64,000 nucleotides of DNA from contig NZ_KE383838.1 in the NCBI RefSeq assembly GCF_000422445.1, forward strand, positions 226,243 through 290,242. The letters are read 5' to 3'. Origin of the DNA: Paenibacillus assamensis DSM 18201. GTDB lineage: Bacteria > Bacillota > Bacilli > Paenibacillales > Paenibacillaceae. Shown here piece after piece: positions 18,547 to 26,608 of this stretch (position 1 is its first letter; each line of letters begins with the position of its first letter). A model generated the notes under the pieces. That model saw nothing but the letters and a program-made list of their open reading frames with translations. It was not told the origin of the DNA and ran no database searches. Made by a program: the position numbers and the translations under genes.

Positions 18547-19005
18547 ATGAAGAAGGAGAACCGTATAAACGCAATGAATAACACATTTAACATTCAAGCA
18601 AATTCATTACCGATAGACACACTATCTATTTTGCCGTCCGTTTATTCAGGCATGCTAGAACATCTACGCACACACTATCCTAATGAAGGATGCGGCATAT
18701 TACTCCGCGATAAACGTTCAAACGAACATCATTTTCATATTTTCGAACCTATTCCAAATACGGATCAGCATCCACAACAGCGTTTTTATTTGGAGCCTTC
18801 CGTATATATCCGCCTGTTATTCCGTTACCCGGAAGCAGCGTGGGATCGTATACTCGTACATTCTCATCCTCTTACATCAGCTGCAATCAGTCATGAGGAC
18901 ATATCGGGATGGGTGGAAACACAAGCCTTGTGGACAGGATGGCTAGTCGTTTCGTTCGAAGATGGATTGGATAAGCCATCATTTAGCTATTACACGAAGT
19001 TATAA
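18547..19005 (+). CDS. Stand-alone JAMM/MPN metal-dependent peptidase-like protein
   Basis: This 152-aa protein carries the JAMM zinc signature: Glu47 in PNEGCGILL, then HSHP (His105, His107) followed by Ser115 and Asp118 in TSAAISHED. These are all the ligands and catalytic residues of an active isopeptidase or desulfonating-type enzyme. Bacterial members cleave C-terminal peptides of sulfur-carrier proteins or ubiquitin-like tags. No ThiS/MoaD-like carrier, E1-like protein or cysteine synthase is adjacent, so the target is unknown. Start: ATG 18547, six bases after GGAG; TTG 18535 is in frame upstream. Confidence 0.85.
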   Translation: MKKENRINAMNNTFNIQANSLPIDTLSILPSVYSGMLEHLRTHYPNEGCGILLRDKRSNEHHFHIFEPIPNTDQHPQQRFYLEPSVYIRLLFRYPEAAWDRILVHSHPLTSAAISHEDISGWVETQALWTGWLVVSFEDGLDKPSFSYYTKL

Positions 19006-19013
19006 TGGAGCTG

Positions 19014-19844
19014 CTAGTACTGACTCAAATACATGTACATTTCCCTAAGTGTTGTCACTCTCCTTTTCTCGGCTTGGTCCATAAAATGCAGCCATAATTC
19101 AGCTGTAGCTCGCGCATCCCAGAGCGCATGATGGCGCCGCTCTATTGCAATGCCTACATGTTGGAGCAGCATATCTAGATCATTATTTCGAAGCTGCGGG
19201 TACAGCCAGCGCGCAATCATCATCGTATCCAACATCCGATGACGCCATGGACTTTTGAAATAACGCCATAAGGCTGTTCGTAAAAATGCCTTGTCATGCG
19301 CACTTGCGTGCGCAATGACAATACGTTCCTCCATGTAATCCATAAACTTTGTGAGTCCTTCTGACACGGGCATCTCTTGTGCAGCCTCTTCCGAAGTTAT
19401 CTGCAGCAGTCGCTCGGTAGCAGTAGGAATGCGCATACCAGGGTTAACAAGTTGATAAAAGCTCGCATGTTCCCCTTCTTCCCATTGCTTTCCTTGCAGC
19501 CGCCACGCTCCAAAAGAAACAATCTCATCTGCATGAGGCTCAAAGCCCGTCATTTCCAGATCAATGACGACGACAGGAAGCTCCTTCAAAGGAATATCAA
19601 GTACATGTAAACGTTGAACACTTCCGCTTGATTCCAACTTTAATCGTTCTTTTTGGCGAGCTCGCTCGTAAGCCTTTTTAGCACCTTCCGTCTTCAAGTT
19701 TGATGCAGATAAACCCGTCATCCAAAACTCGGAAACTGAATTTCCAGAAGGTGCGTGCCTCGGTTCAACACCTGTGTTCTTAGGTTGTAACCGTTCTAGT
19801 CGCTTCCACCAACTTCGACGTATGTTCCCATCTCCCTCAGCCAC
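19014..19844 (-). CDS. DnaQ-like DEDDh 3'-5' exonuclease
   Basis: This 276-aa exonuclease has an N-terminal basic region of about 85 residues and then the DEDDh core: ExoI VVVIDLEMTGFEP (Asp, Glu), ExoII RIVIAHASAHDKAFL (Asp) and ExoIII RRHHALWDARATAELW (His, Asp). It resembles DNA polymerase III epsilon or PolC-type proofreading domains but is a separate protein. Its start overlaps the end of the GlnD-like gene by 8 bases, so it is the third gene of the amt operon. Substrate (DNA or RNA) is unknown; in this setting an RNA or oligonucleotide role is as likely as proofreading. Confidence 0.88.
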   Translation of the reverse strand: MAEGDGNIRRSWWKRLERLQPKNTGVEPRHAPSGNSVSEFWMTGLSASNLKTEGAKKAYERARQKERLKLESSGSVQRLHVLDIPLKELPVVVIDLEMTGFEPHADEIVSFGAWRLQGKQWEEGEHASFYQLVNPGMRIPTATERLLQITSEEAAQEMPVSEGLTKFMDYMEERIVIAHASAHDKAFLRTALWRYFKSPWRHRMLDTMMIARWLYPQLRNNDLDMLLQHVGIAIERRHHALWDARATAELWLHFMDQAEKRRVTTLREMYMYLSQY

Positions 19845-21045
19845 GCTCGCACCTCCTATTCAATACTTTCGACCATTTTTCTATACTTTGCGAACTTCGA
19901 CGAAGCGCTAACTTCTGCAATTCATGCAGTTGATCAGGATCAATCATTCCCGTTCCATTCCACATGCCGTCTAGCAGTTCTGCCCCGCACATCCATCTAA
20001 CCGCCATAACATCATCCCAGTACGCATATAGCTTTCGGATAATTTGTCGTTCCTCGCCATCTGACCATGTTGATAAAATACCTTCCATACGCTCCTTCGT
20101 AGATAATGGATGAGCAATATCATCCACCATCCACGATGTCGTTCGAATGAGTTGCACAATAGGTACATAAATCCGATACTTCAGGTCGACTTGACCAGCA
20201 TAAGGATGCGTTCGCTCTTTAATAAGTTGACCAAAAGCATTATGTGCTAGTTTACGATGCTGCTGATTGCGTACCATTGCTGTTTGAGAAGCTGAAGCGG
20301 ATGTAGATGAAACTCTGAACTGCCTTATATGCTCTCTCCACTCCGCTTCCAAAGAAACGTCTCCATACACAGTTCTCATATCAAGCGCGATCGAGAAATA
20401 TCGAATATGTTCCCAATCCGCTATACCTATCCATTGCTCTGCCCTCAATTGCCAATCCTCAAGGGAACCTCGCCACAATGCTTCACTTGCCAGCACTTTA
20501 CCACTGCACGGCATAAATCCAATTGCACGAAGTGCGCTGACCATTTCGTTTCCCCATCTTAGGAAGTATTGCTCTACTATGAGACGCTCTGATCCTTCTT
20601 TCACAGTCTGCCAAATGAGTCCATGATCCTGATCACTCCAAGGAAGCATTTCCTTGCGTCCTCCACTTCCAAATAAGACGAAAGCATACGGAACTGGTGG
20701 TGGTCCATATCCTCTATCCTTGAGCTGTTGTTCTACATAAGAAACAACTTTTTCAAACAGTGCATCATAACAAGCAGTTACGATTCGGTATCGCACACTA
20801 ATAGCTAGAGGAAACTCAAGCGGCTTACATGAAAAATTCGATGGCTGCAAGTTATGCTTATATTCTTCACTTTCCCTTGTCAAATTCGGCTCAACTTCAC
20901 ACACCAATTGCATTCGCAGCTGTCTCCAGCCTCTAATTTTTGCGTCTACGTCACATAAATCCTTGTACCTTTCGACTTCTTCCAAATGTCGCATCCACTG
21001 CTCCAAATAGGCTGTGAAACGGTTATTTCCTAGAGGATGATTCAC
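19837..21045 (-). CDS. DUF294/GlnD-like nucleotidyltransferase
   Basis: This 402-aa protein has a helical N-terminus and then a GlnD-type nucleotidyltransferase core, FGSGGRKEMLPWSDQDHGLIW: GSGGR at 126-130 and the metal-binding Asp138/Asp140. A C-terminal helical substrate-binding domain of the DUF294_C type completes it. GlnD uridylylates PII proteins; DUF294 proteins are presumed relatives with unproven substrates. The CBS and cNMP domains often fused to such proteins are missing. It starts at GTG 21045, four bases after the amt stop, with the SD (GGGGTGA) inside the end of amt, and overlaps the exonuclease gene. Position after amt is where glnK (PII) usually sits. Confidence 0.87.
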   Translation of the reverse strand: MNHPLGNNRFTAYLEQWMRHLEEVERYKDLCDVDAKIRGWRQLRMQLVCEVEPNLTRESEEYKHNLQPSNFSCKPLEFPLAISVRYRIVTACYDALFEKVVSYVEQQLKDRGYGPPPVPYAFVLFGSGGRKEMLPWSDQDHGLIWQTVKEGSERLIVEQYFLRWGNEMVSALRAIGFMPCSGKVLASEALWRGSLEDWQLRAEQWIGIADWEHIRYFSIALDMRTVYGDVSLEAEWREHIRQFRVSSTSASASQTAMVRNQQHRKLAHNAFGQLIKERTHPYAGQVDLKYRIYVPIVQLIRTTSWMVDDIAHPLSTKERMEGILSTWSDGEERQIIRKLYAYWDDVMAVRWMCGAELLDGMWNGTGMIDPDQLHELQKLALRRSSQSIEKWSKVLNRRCERG

Positions 21046-21049
21046 GCAA

Positions 21050-22495
21050 TCAGCTCACCCCTTCACGACGATCAACTCCTGAAGATAACTGCTCATGCTG
21101 ATGTAATGCTTTCATTTGTTCAGGATAGCCGTACACACCATGTTCGCTCATATCTAACCCTACCAACTCTTCTTCTTCTGATACCCTAAGCCCGATCGTT
21201 ATTTTCAATACAAAGAAAATGGCAAATGACAATATGGCAACAAATACAAACACACCCATAATTCCTACCGTTTGCACAACGAGCTGTTCCCAGCCACCAC
21301 CGTAAAATAAACCCGCTTTACCAACTCCAACTTTCTCTACCAACGCAGGAGCAGCAAAGAATCCTGTCGATAATGCCCCCCATATACCAGCAACTCCATG
21401 TACAGAGAACGCATATACCGGATCATCAATCCCAAGACGTTCTATCCATTGAGCCGTGAAAAAGGTAATTACACCTGCTACCGCACCAATAACTAACGCT
21501 GCCCACGGCTCTACAAATGCACATGCCCCCGTAATAGCAACAAGTGCTGCTAGCACACCATTCAACATACTTGGTATATCAGCTTTCCCCCACACCAACC
21601 ATGAGACGATCAATGCAGCAACTGCACCAGCCGCTGCTGCCAACTGAGTTGTCATCGCGATATATCCGAAGAATCCATCATTAACTGCGCCTAGCGTACT
21701 GCCTGGATTAAAACCAAACCAACCTACCCATAACAGCAATACACCGAGTACAGACAGCACTTGATTATGACCAGGGATAATCGTCGGCTTACCTTCAGCG
21801 TTAAATTTACCAAGACGAGGTTTAAGCATGACCGTTGCAATTAATGCTGCTGTCGCACCTTGCATATGAACGACTGCCGAACCTGCAAAATCCTGCATAC
21901 CTAATGCATGCAACCAACCGCCGCCCCACACCCAATGAGCAGCTACGGGGTAAATAAAGATGGTAAATAGGAAGCCAAACCACACATATACACTTAATTT
22001 CGCTCGTTCTGCGAAGCCTCCACATGCAATAGCAAGTGAAATGGCCGCGAATGCCAGCTGGAATAAGAACTTAATCGTGATAGGAACTTGTGAGAAGTCT
22101 AGGGAGCTGAACAGCGCTGCGGCTGTCGATTCATTACCGTCGAAGAAGAAACCTGTTGTACCGAAGAAACCATTGGATTCACCGAAGCCAAATCCGAAGC
22201 CGAACATCCAAAACGCAATGGCACATATACCAAAGGTCAAAATCGTTTTCCCCGCAACATGCCCTGCATTTTTCATACGTGACGATCCCGCTTCCAATAA
22301 AGCGAAGCCTGCTTGCATCATAATGACTAGTACCGCAGCAATTAAGATCCATACCGCATCTAGTGCTTGATGTACTTGAGCCGTAGTTACCTCTTCAGCA
22401 GCATAAGCTATCGATGAGGTCCCCATAAATAAACCAAAGACGAACAATGTACTCATTAACAATTTGACCTGTGTAGACTTTAAATAGCTGTACAT
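21050..22495 (-). CDS. amt: Ammonium transporter
   Basis: This 481-aa Amt/MEP channel for ammonium uptake has an N-terminal signal sequence (to about AYAAEE) and then eleven membrane segments. Typical pieces are MQAGFALLEAGSSRMKNAGH, GFGFGESNGFFG, AAHWVWGGGWLHALGMQDFAG and DDPVYAFSVHGVAGIWGALSTG, including the twin-histidine pore positions. The C-terminal cytoplasmic tail (EEEELVGLDMSEHG) is the region that docks PII in other species. ATG 22495 follows GGGGAGAG; the longer frame to 22555 is rejected. It heads an operon with the GlnD-like and exonuclease genes and has two GlnR/TnrA boxes upstream. Confidence 0.95.
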   Translation of the reverse strand: MYSYLKSTQVKLLMSTLFVFGLFMGTSSIAYAAEEVTTAQVHQALDAVWILIAAVLVIMMQAGFALLEAGSSRMKNAGHVAGKTILTFGICAIAFWMFGFGFGFGESNGFFGTTGFFFDGNESTAAALFSSLDFSQVPITIKFLFQLAFAAISLAIACGGFAERAKLSVYVWFGFLFTIFIYPVAAHWVWGGGWLHALGMQDFAGSAVVHMQGATAALIATVMLKPRLGKFNAEGKPTIIPGHNQVLSVLGVLLLWVGWFGFNPGSTLGAVNDGFFGYIAMTTQLAAAAGAVAALIVSWLVWGKADIPSMLNGVLAALVAITGACAFVEPWAALVIGAVAGVITFFTAQWIERLGIDDPVYAFSVHGVAGIWGALSTGFFAAPALVEKVGVGKAGLFYGGGWEQLVVQTVGIMGVFVFVAILSFAIFFVLKITIGLRVSEEEELVGLDMSEHGVYGYPEQMKALHQHEQLSSGVDRREGVS

Positions 22496-22515
22496 AGAAC
22501 AACTCTCCCCTTTTA

Positions 22516-22532
22516 TGTTATATTTTCTAACA
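22516..22532. promoter_or_regulatory. GlnR/TnrA box near the amt start
   Basis: TGTTATATTTTCTAACA fits the consensus TGTNA-N7-TNACA exactly. It lies about 20 bases before the amt ATG and downstream of the predicted amt transcription start, a position that would favour repression. Confidence 0.85.
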
Positions 22533-22553
22533 CAATAAATGATTAATGATGAC

Positions 22554-22583
22554 ATTATAAGCTTGCGAGGTAAGTTTTGACAA
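22554..22583 (-). promoter_or_regulatory. Predicted sigma-A promoter of amt
   Basis: On the minus strand, -35 TTGTCA (22583-22578), an 18-base spacer and a perfect -10 TATAAT (22559-22554). The start would fall near 22547, between the two GlnR/TnrA boxes. Confidence 0.75.
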
Positions 22584-22631
22584 TCATTTTATTTGAAAAT
22601 AGATAAAAAGTAATCCCAATAACGCCTTTTA

Positions 22632-22648
22632 TGTTATATTATATGACA
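22632..22648. promoter_or_regulatory. GlnR/TnrA box upstream of amt and merR promoters
   Basis: TGTTATATTATATGACA fits TGTNA-N7-TNACA exactly. Its centre is about 90 bases upstream of the predicted amt start and about 60 upstream of the merR start, so it could act on both divergent genes. Confidence 0.85.
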
Positions 22649-22667
22649 TACATAGTAAATCAAATGT

Positions 22668-22697
22668 TTGACTACACCATTTAAAATACAGTAAAAT
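22668..22697 (+). promoter_or_regulatory. Predicted promoter of the MerR gene
   Basis: -35 TTGACT (22668), an 18-base spacer and -10 TAAAAT (22692-22697). The leader to the GTG start would be about 10 bases. Confidence 0.5.
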
Positions 22698-22713
22698 AAG
22701 AAGAAGAATTGAG

Positions 22714-23163
22714 GTGAGAACCGATGGGGATAATCAACTGTTGCGTATCGGAGAATTAGCTCGTTTAGCTTCGGTCAATCAGCGAACGATTGATTATTAT
22801 ACTTCACTTGGCCTCATCGAGCCTACGAAGCGAACCGATACGAATTATCGTCTCTACCATATGGAAACGATAGAACGGATTCAACGAATTATTCAGATGA
22901 AACAAGAGAAATACACCCTCGATGAAATCAAGGAGTATTTCGCACAACTTCAGCAGGTTTCGATTGATGAGCAGCTTGTCAAACGTTTAACTGATTTGCA
23001 AGTCCACTTGCAGCAGGTCGAGCGTGAAGCCAAAGAGCTTCAACCGATACTAGAGAAGCTGAAGCCAACTCAGGCAAAATCTTTGTTCCAGCGCATCGCT
23101 CCACAAAGCGCAGCCTGCATTGATGTGTTAATTGCCCTAGCGGACAAGCAGCACATGCTTTGA
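22714..23163 (+). CDS. MerR-family transcriptional regulator
   Basis: This regulator of about 149 aa has an N-terminal winged HTH (LLRIGELARLASVNQRTIDYYTSLGLIEP, then NYRLYHMETIERIQRI) and a coiled-coil dimer helix (about 85-125). It has no cysteine pattern typical of metal sensors and only a short C-terminal tail, so the ligand is unknown. It is not GlnR: the GlnR C-terminus is absent. The start is uncertain, GTG 22714 or TTG 22738; SD-like AAGAAGAA precedes the first. It is divergent from amt, sharing a control region with two GlnR/TnrA boxes, and precedes the YugP-like protease gene by 31 bases. Confidence 0.85.
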   Translation: MRTDGDNQLLRIGELARLASVNQRTIDYYTSLGLIEPTKRTDTNYRLYHMETIERIQRIIQMKQEKYTLDEIKEYFAQLQQVSIDEQLVKRLTDLQVHLQQVEREAKELQPILEKLKPTQAKSLFQRIAPQSAACIDVLIALADKQHML

Positions 23164-23194
23164 AACAACATATTTAGCCCAGGAGGTAATCATC

Positions 23195-23872
23195 ATGTTC
23201 TTTCACCCGATGGATTTTCTAATCCTAATCGCCTTCGGCATTAGCATATGGGCACAATTTCGAGTCAAAGGTACATTCAACCAATTTGCTAATGTACAAG
23301 CATCCAGCGGATTGACCGGCTACGAAGCAGCAAGACGCTTGCTTGATGCACAAGGCTTGTACGACGTTCCTGTCGAACCAGTCAGAGGACATTTGTCCGA
23401 TCATTATGATCCGATCCAGAAAGTGGTGCGCCTATCAGAGCCCGTTTACTACGAACGCTCTATCTCAGCTTTGTCTGTTGCCTGTCACGAAGTTGGACAT
23501 GCTATCCAAGACCAAGAATCTTACGCTATGCTAAGATTACGTCATCGTATGTTCCCGCTTGTGAATTTTTCCTCAGGCCTTGCACCATTTTTGCTAATTG
23601 GCGGCTTTTTATTCCAAGCATCTGGACTCATTTTGCTCGGGATCATCTTCTTCACAGCTGCAGTCGCATTCCAACTCGTTACACTACCTGTAGAGTTCAA
23701 TGCAAGCAGCCGCGCAAGAGACCTAATGATTTCAGAAGGATTCATTAGAAACGATGAAGAAAAAGGTGTAAGCAAAGTATTGAACGCAGCAGCGTTAACG
23801 TATGTAGCAGCAGCCTTGATTTCCTTGCTGGAATTGATTAAGTACATTATGATCTTCCGCAGCCAAGATTAA
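23195..23872 (+). CDS. YugP-like membrane zinc metallopeptidase
   Basis: This 225-aa protein has an N-terminal membrane segment (about 6-20), a zinc site CHEVGHAIQD (His98, Glu99, His102), and paired hydrophobic segments at about 127-160 and 197-218. This is the neutral zinc metallopeptidase family PF04298 represented by B. subtilis YugP. The third ligand probably lies in LPVEFNASSRARDL. SD AGGAGGT. It likely shares the transcript of the MerR gene and is followed by a strong terminator. Substrates of the family are not established. Confidence 0.9.
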   Translation: MFFHPMDFLILIAFGISIWAQFRVKGTFNQFANVQASSGLTGYEAARRLLDAQGLYDVPVEPVRGHLSDHYDPIQKVVRLSEPVYYERSISALSVACHEVGHAIQDQESYAMLRLRHRMFPLVNFSSGLAPFLLIGGFLFQASGLILLGIIFFTAAVAFQLVTLPVEFNASSRARDLMISEGFIRNDEEKGVSKVLNAAALTYVAAALISLLELIKYIMIFRSQD

Positions 23873-23897
23873 CACAACCTCAGAGTTTCAATGACAG

Positions 23898-23927
23898 AAG
23901 CCCCGTACGCACAAGCGCACGGGGCTT
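23898..23927. terminator. Intrinsic terminator
   Basis: AAGCCCCGT/ACGGGGCTT arms with a 12-base loop and a following TATT. It lies between the convergent YugP-like and LysR genes. Confidence 0.85.
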
Positions 23928-23951
23928 ATTAGACTTCATTTCTATGATCAT

Positions 23952-24845
23952 TTAAGATTGCACATTAAAGTATTCAAGCAAAAAACGATGGAACGTCTGC
24001 GCAACCAACGGCAGCTTCTCATCTTTACGTCGAATTAATCCAATCGTTCTTGTTACTTGTGGTTTATTAACTTTCACACAGACCGGCTGCAGCTCTGACG
24101 TATGTCGCAATGCCATATCCGGCAACAAGCTAACACCCATCCCTGCCGCCACAAGCCCACGAATCGTATCTGTTTCTTCCCCTTCAAACCCGATTTTTGG
24201 CGTGAATCCCGCTTCAATACATGCATCCCACACAATAGGACGAAGCGAATAACCAGGGCTAAAGAGAACGAATGTATCATCCTTCAATTGTGCCAAATCA
24301 ATCTCTTCCTCATTTGCCAGCGCATGATTTGGCGGCAGAATAGCTGACAACCTCTCTGTAAGAATGACTTCTCCCGTCACATGCTCTGACACTTCAGGAA
24401 ACGGCGAGATAAACGCCAAGTCAACTTCCGCCCGCACTAAATCACGGATTAGTGAAGGATACATCCCTTGTTTAAAACGAAACTTTACATTGGGATGCGT
24501 TTTGCGGAAAGCAGCTACAACTGAAGGAATTAAATGCACACCTAAGCTGTGTGGGAATCCAATTCGAATTTCCCCTAATTCAGGATTAATAAATTCCTGA
24601 ACTTCCTGCACAGATCGATCCAGTTCCTTCAAAATCGCTTCCGCACGCTTCATAAATAACTGCCCAACAGGAGTTAAATGAAGATTTCTTCCCTTCTGCA
24701 AAAAAAGCTTAACTCCAAGCTCTTCCTCTAGCTGGTGAATCTGCCTGCTCACCGCAGACTGAGCCACATGCAGCTCTTCTGCTGCTTGTGTGACATGTTC
24801 TTTTTGCGCTACTTTGACAAAGTAGTGCAACTGCCTAAGTTCCAC
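23952..24845 (-). CDS. LysR-family regulator, GltC-like
   Basis: This 297-aa regulator has an N-terminal HTH that closely follows B. subtilis GltC (MELRQLHYFVKVAQKEHVTQAAEELHVAQSAVSRQIHQLEEELGVKLF). The effector-binding domain has the same landmarks: GEIRIGFPHSLG, TFVLFSPGYSLRPI, EGEETDTIRGLVAAGMGVSLLPDM. GltC activates glutamate synthase in B. subtilis. Here no gltAB genes are adjacent, so its targets are unknown, but it lies close to the amt operon. It follows the rhomboid gene by 32 bases on the same strand and may be cotranscribed. Confidence 0.9.
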   Translation of the reverse strand: MELRQLHYFVKVAQKEHVTQAAEELHVAQSAVSRQIHQLEEELGVKLFLQKGRNLHLTPVGQLFMKRAEAILKELDRSVQEVQEFINPELGEIRIGFPHSLGVHLIPSVVAAFRKTHPNVKFRFKQGMYPSLIRDLVRAEVDLAFISPFPEVSEHVTGEVILTERLSAILPPNHALANEEEIDLAQLKDDTFVLFSPGYSLRPIVWDACIEAGFTPKIGFEGEETDTIRGLVAAGMGVSLLPDMALRHTSELQPVCVKVNKPQVTRTIGLIRRKDEKLPLVAQTFHRFLLEYFNVQS

Positions 24846-24877
24846 AGTCCATCAACGCTCCGTTCTTCACATTTATC

Positions 24878-25477
24878 CTATCGTATACGCCGCAGCAGCC
24901 AAAACAGAACGAAGCCCGCAGCCAACCCACCAAAATGAGCGTATTGATTAATACTATCAATAAGGAAAGTCTGCAGTATACCAATAACTAAGATGACGCC
25001 AAGCGTTTTACGCGTAGCGAAATCCATAGCTTGTTTGTAGAACAAGCCAACAAATAAATAAGCTCCAAACAAACCATAAATCGCACCTGAAGCCCCCACG
25101 GACAACGTGCCCCACTCATTGCCCCAATTACTGACGACATTGCCAACAAATCCACTCGCAATATACAGTACTGCGTATGGAAGATGCCCCATCACACGCT
25201 CCAACGGAGGAGCGAACACAAACAGGGTAAACATGTTGAACAAAAGGTGTTCAAAGTTTGCATGGAGAAACATCGAAGCAAACATACGCCACGTCTCGTT
25301 TACAAACAAATCTACCTTAAGCATCGCCCCGAAACGAAGCATCGTTTCTAGATCATCCGTACCACCGTTCACGATGACCAAAATATACATAATAATATTC
25401 GCCGCAAGCAGCAAACTCGTCACTTTATAATACTTTACATAACTCCGCCAATCTTCATTTCGTTCAAAAATCATCAT
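24878..25477 (-). CDS. Rhomboid-family intramembrane serine protease
   Basis: This 199-aa six-span protein has the rhomboid catalytic set: HANFEHLLFNM (HxxxN, His77 and Asn81), GASGAIYGLFGA with nucleophile Ser130, and YAHFGGLAAG with His181. It cleaves transmembrane substrates within the bilayer. Length matches the compact 199-residue B. subtilis YdcA type rather than the TPR-bearing GluP. SD GGAAGGG precedes two consecutive ATGs. The gene diverges from tpx and probably leads into the LysR gene. Confidence 0.92.
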   Translation of the reverse strand: MMIFERNEDWRSYVKYYKVTSLLLAANIIMYILVIVNGGTDDLETMLRFGAMLKVDLFVNETWRMFASMFLHANFEHLLFNMFTLFVFAPPLERVMGHLPYAVLYIASGFVGNVVSNWGNEWGTLSVGASGAIYGLFGAYLFVGLFYKQAMDFATRKTLGVILVIGILQTFLIDSINQYAHFGGLAAGFVLFWLLRRIR

Positions 25478-25543
25478 TACCCTTCCTTCCTTTACCTACC
25501 CTTACCTTTCTCAACCGAAGCTCGTTTTCATTTCATAGGAAGA

Positions 25544-25574
25544 TTGGACACACCCCATCCTTTACGCTTATAAT
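25544..25574 (+). promoter_or_regulatory. Predicted promoter of tpx
   Basis: -35 TTGGAC (25544-25549) and a perfect TATAAT (25569-25574), spaced 19 bases (18 if TGGACA is taken as the -35). The leader is about 42 bases. Confidence 0.6.
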
Positions 25575-25622
25575 GAAATGGATTTACTATCCCGTTTCAC
25601 CAATTTGAAGGAGGATCTACAT

Positions 25623-26141
25623 ATGACTACAGAACGCACAGGCGTTGCAACTCTAAAAGGAAATCCAATCACACTTATCGGACCAGAGCTCAAAGTAGGA
25701 GACCAAGCTCCTGACTTCAACCTTAACCGGTCATTGGTTGAATTCGCAAGCCTTAAGGACTTCGAAGGTAAAGTAAAGCTTATCAGCGTCGTTCCATCCA
25801 TTGATACAGGCGTATGCGACACTCAAACTCGCCGCTTCAATGAAGCAGCAGCTGAGCTAGGCGACAATGTCGTTGTACTTACAATAAGCGCTGATCTTCC
25901 ATTTGCACAAGCTCGCTGGTGTGGAGCTGCTGGTGTAGATAAAGTAGTCATGCTTTCCGACTATAAAGAACTTAGCTTTGGTAAAGCATATGGCGTTCTT
26001 ATCAAAGAATTCCACCTAGATATGCGTTCCATTTTCGTTCTTGATGCATCCAATACGATTCAATATGTTGAATACTTGGCAGAAATGAGCGAGCATCCAA
26101 ACTACGAGAAAGCATTAGAAGCGGTTCGCGGTATTCTCTAA
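25623..26141 (+). CDS. tpx: Thiol peroxidase (atypical 2-Cys peroxiredoxin)
   Basis: This 172-aa Tpx reduces peroxides with thioredoxin as donor. Peroxidatic Cys65 lies in VVPSIDTGVCDTQTRRFNE and resolving Cys100 in ARWCGAAGVD, both at the family positions. The start MTTERTGVATLKGNPITL at ATG 25623 follows GGAGG by 8 bases; the longer open frame from 25578 overlaps the promoter and is rejected. It is monocistronic with a strong terminator. Confidence 0.96.
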   Translation: MTTERTGVATLKGNPITLIGPELKVGDQAPDFNLNRSLVEFASLKDFEGKVKLISVVPSIDTGVCDTQTRRFNEAAAELGDNVVVLTISADLPFAQARWCGAAGVDKVVMLSDYKELSFGKAYGVLIKEFHLDMRSIFVLDASNTIQYVEYLAEMSEHPNYEKALEAVRGIL

Positions 26142-26168
26142 TCCGCATTTCTAAGCTGCTATGCGCAA

Positions 26169-26208
26169 AAAGCGAGGGAAGAATATACATTTATTCTTCT
26201 CTCGCTTT
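26169..26208. terminator. Bidirectional terminator after tpx
   Basis: AAAGCGAG...CTCGCTTT arms extended by GAAGAATA/TATTCTTC, with A and T runs on both sides. It serves tpx (+) and the DUF1499 gene (-). Confidence 0.9.
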
Positions 26209-26215
26209 GTTCTAT

Positions 26216-26608
26216 TTAGCCTCTTATTACATAAGAAGACAATTTCTTATCAAACACATCGAATAATTCCATTACAACCCGATAGTTCGACCCTAAGTCC
26301 CCCATGCCACCCCGAGAAGCAGAGTACACATCAACAGCAGTCTTGGATGGACCTACAGATATGAGGGAGACGGTAATATCCATAGCTCGTCCAGTCATTG
26401 TACGTTTCTCTAATGTAATTTCCCCTACTGAAGGCACCTCATGCAGCACTTTGTAGCCTTGCATTTTTTTCAAGGTAGAAGTAACCTCTGCCCATGTTTT
26501 CTCTTTTGAAAGTTGATAATAGTGCGTCTTTAACTTGGGATCTTTTGCTCGGTCACTGCTCGATTCGAAGCTTCGAAACAGACCAGCAAGTGTGCGCTTG
26601 AATGACAA
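26216..26608 (-). CDS. DUF1499 domain protein
   Basis: This 130-aa cytoplasmic-looking protein has a C-terminal region (TAVDVYSASRGGMGDLGSNYRVVMELFDVFD) that matches the DUF1499 pattern of a basic/Ser-rich strand followed by DLG-N and a terminal helix. No signal peptide or membrane segment. Function of the family is unknown. The start is TTG 26608, nine bases after AAGGAGG. It lies 145 bases downstream of the 6S RNA terminator on the same strand. Confidence 0.75.
   Translation of the reverse strand: MSFKRTLAGLFRSFESSSDRAKDPKLKTHYYQLSKEKTWAEVTSTLKKMQGYKVLHEVPSVGEITLEKRTMTGRAMDITVSLISVGPSKTAVDVYSASRGGMGDLGSNYRVVMELFDVFDKKLSSYVIRG

Noticed and set aside
25578..25622. 15-residue N-terminal extension of Tpx
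   Set aside because: The extension starts within the promoter zone, while ATG 25623 has an ideal SD and the family N-terminus.
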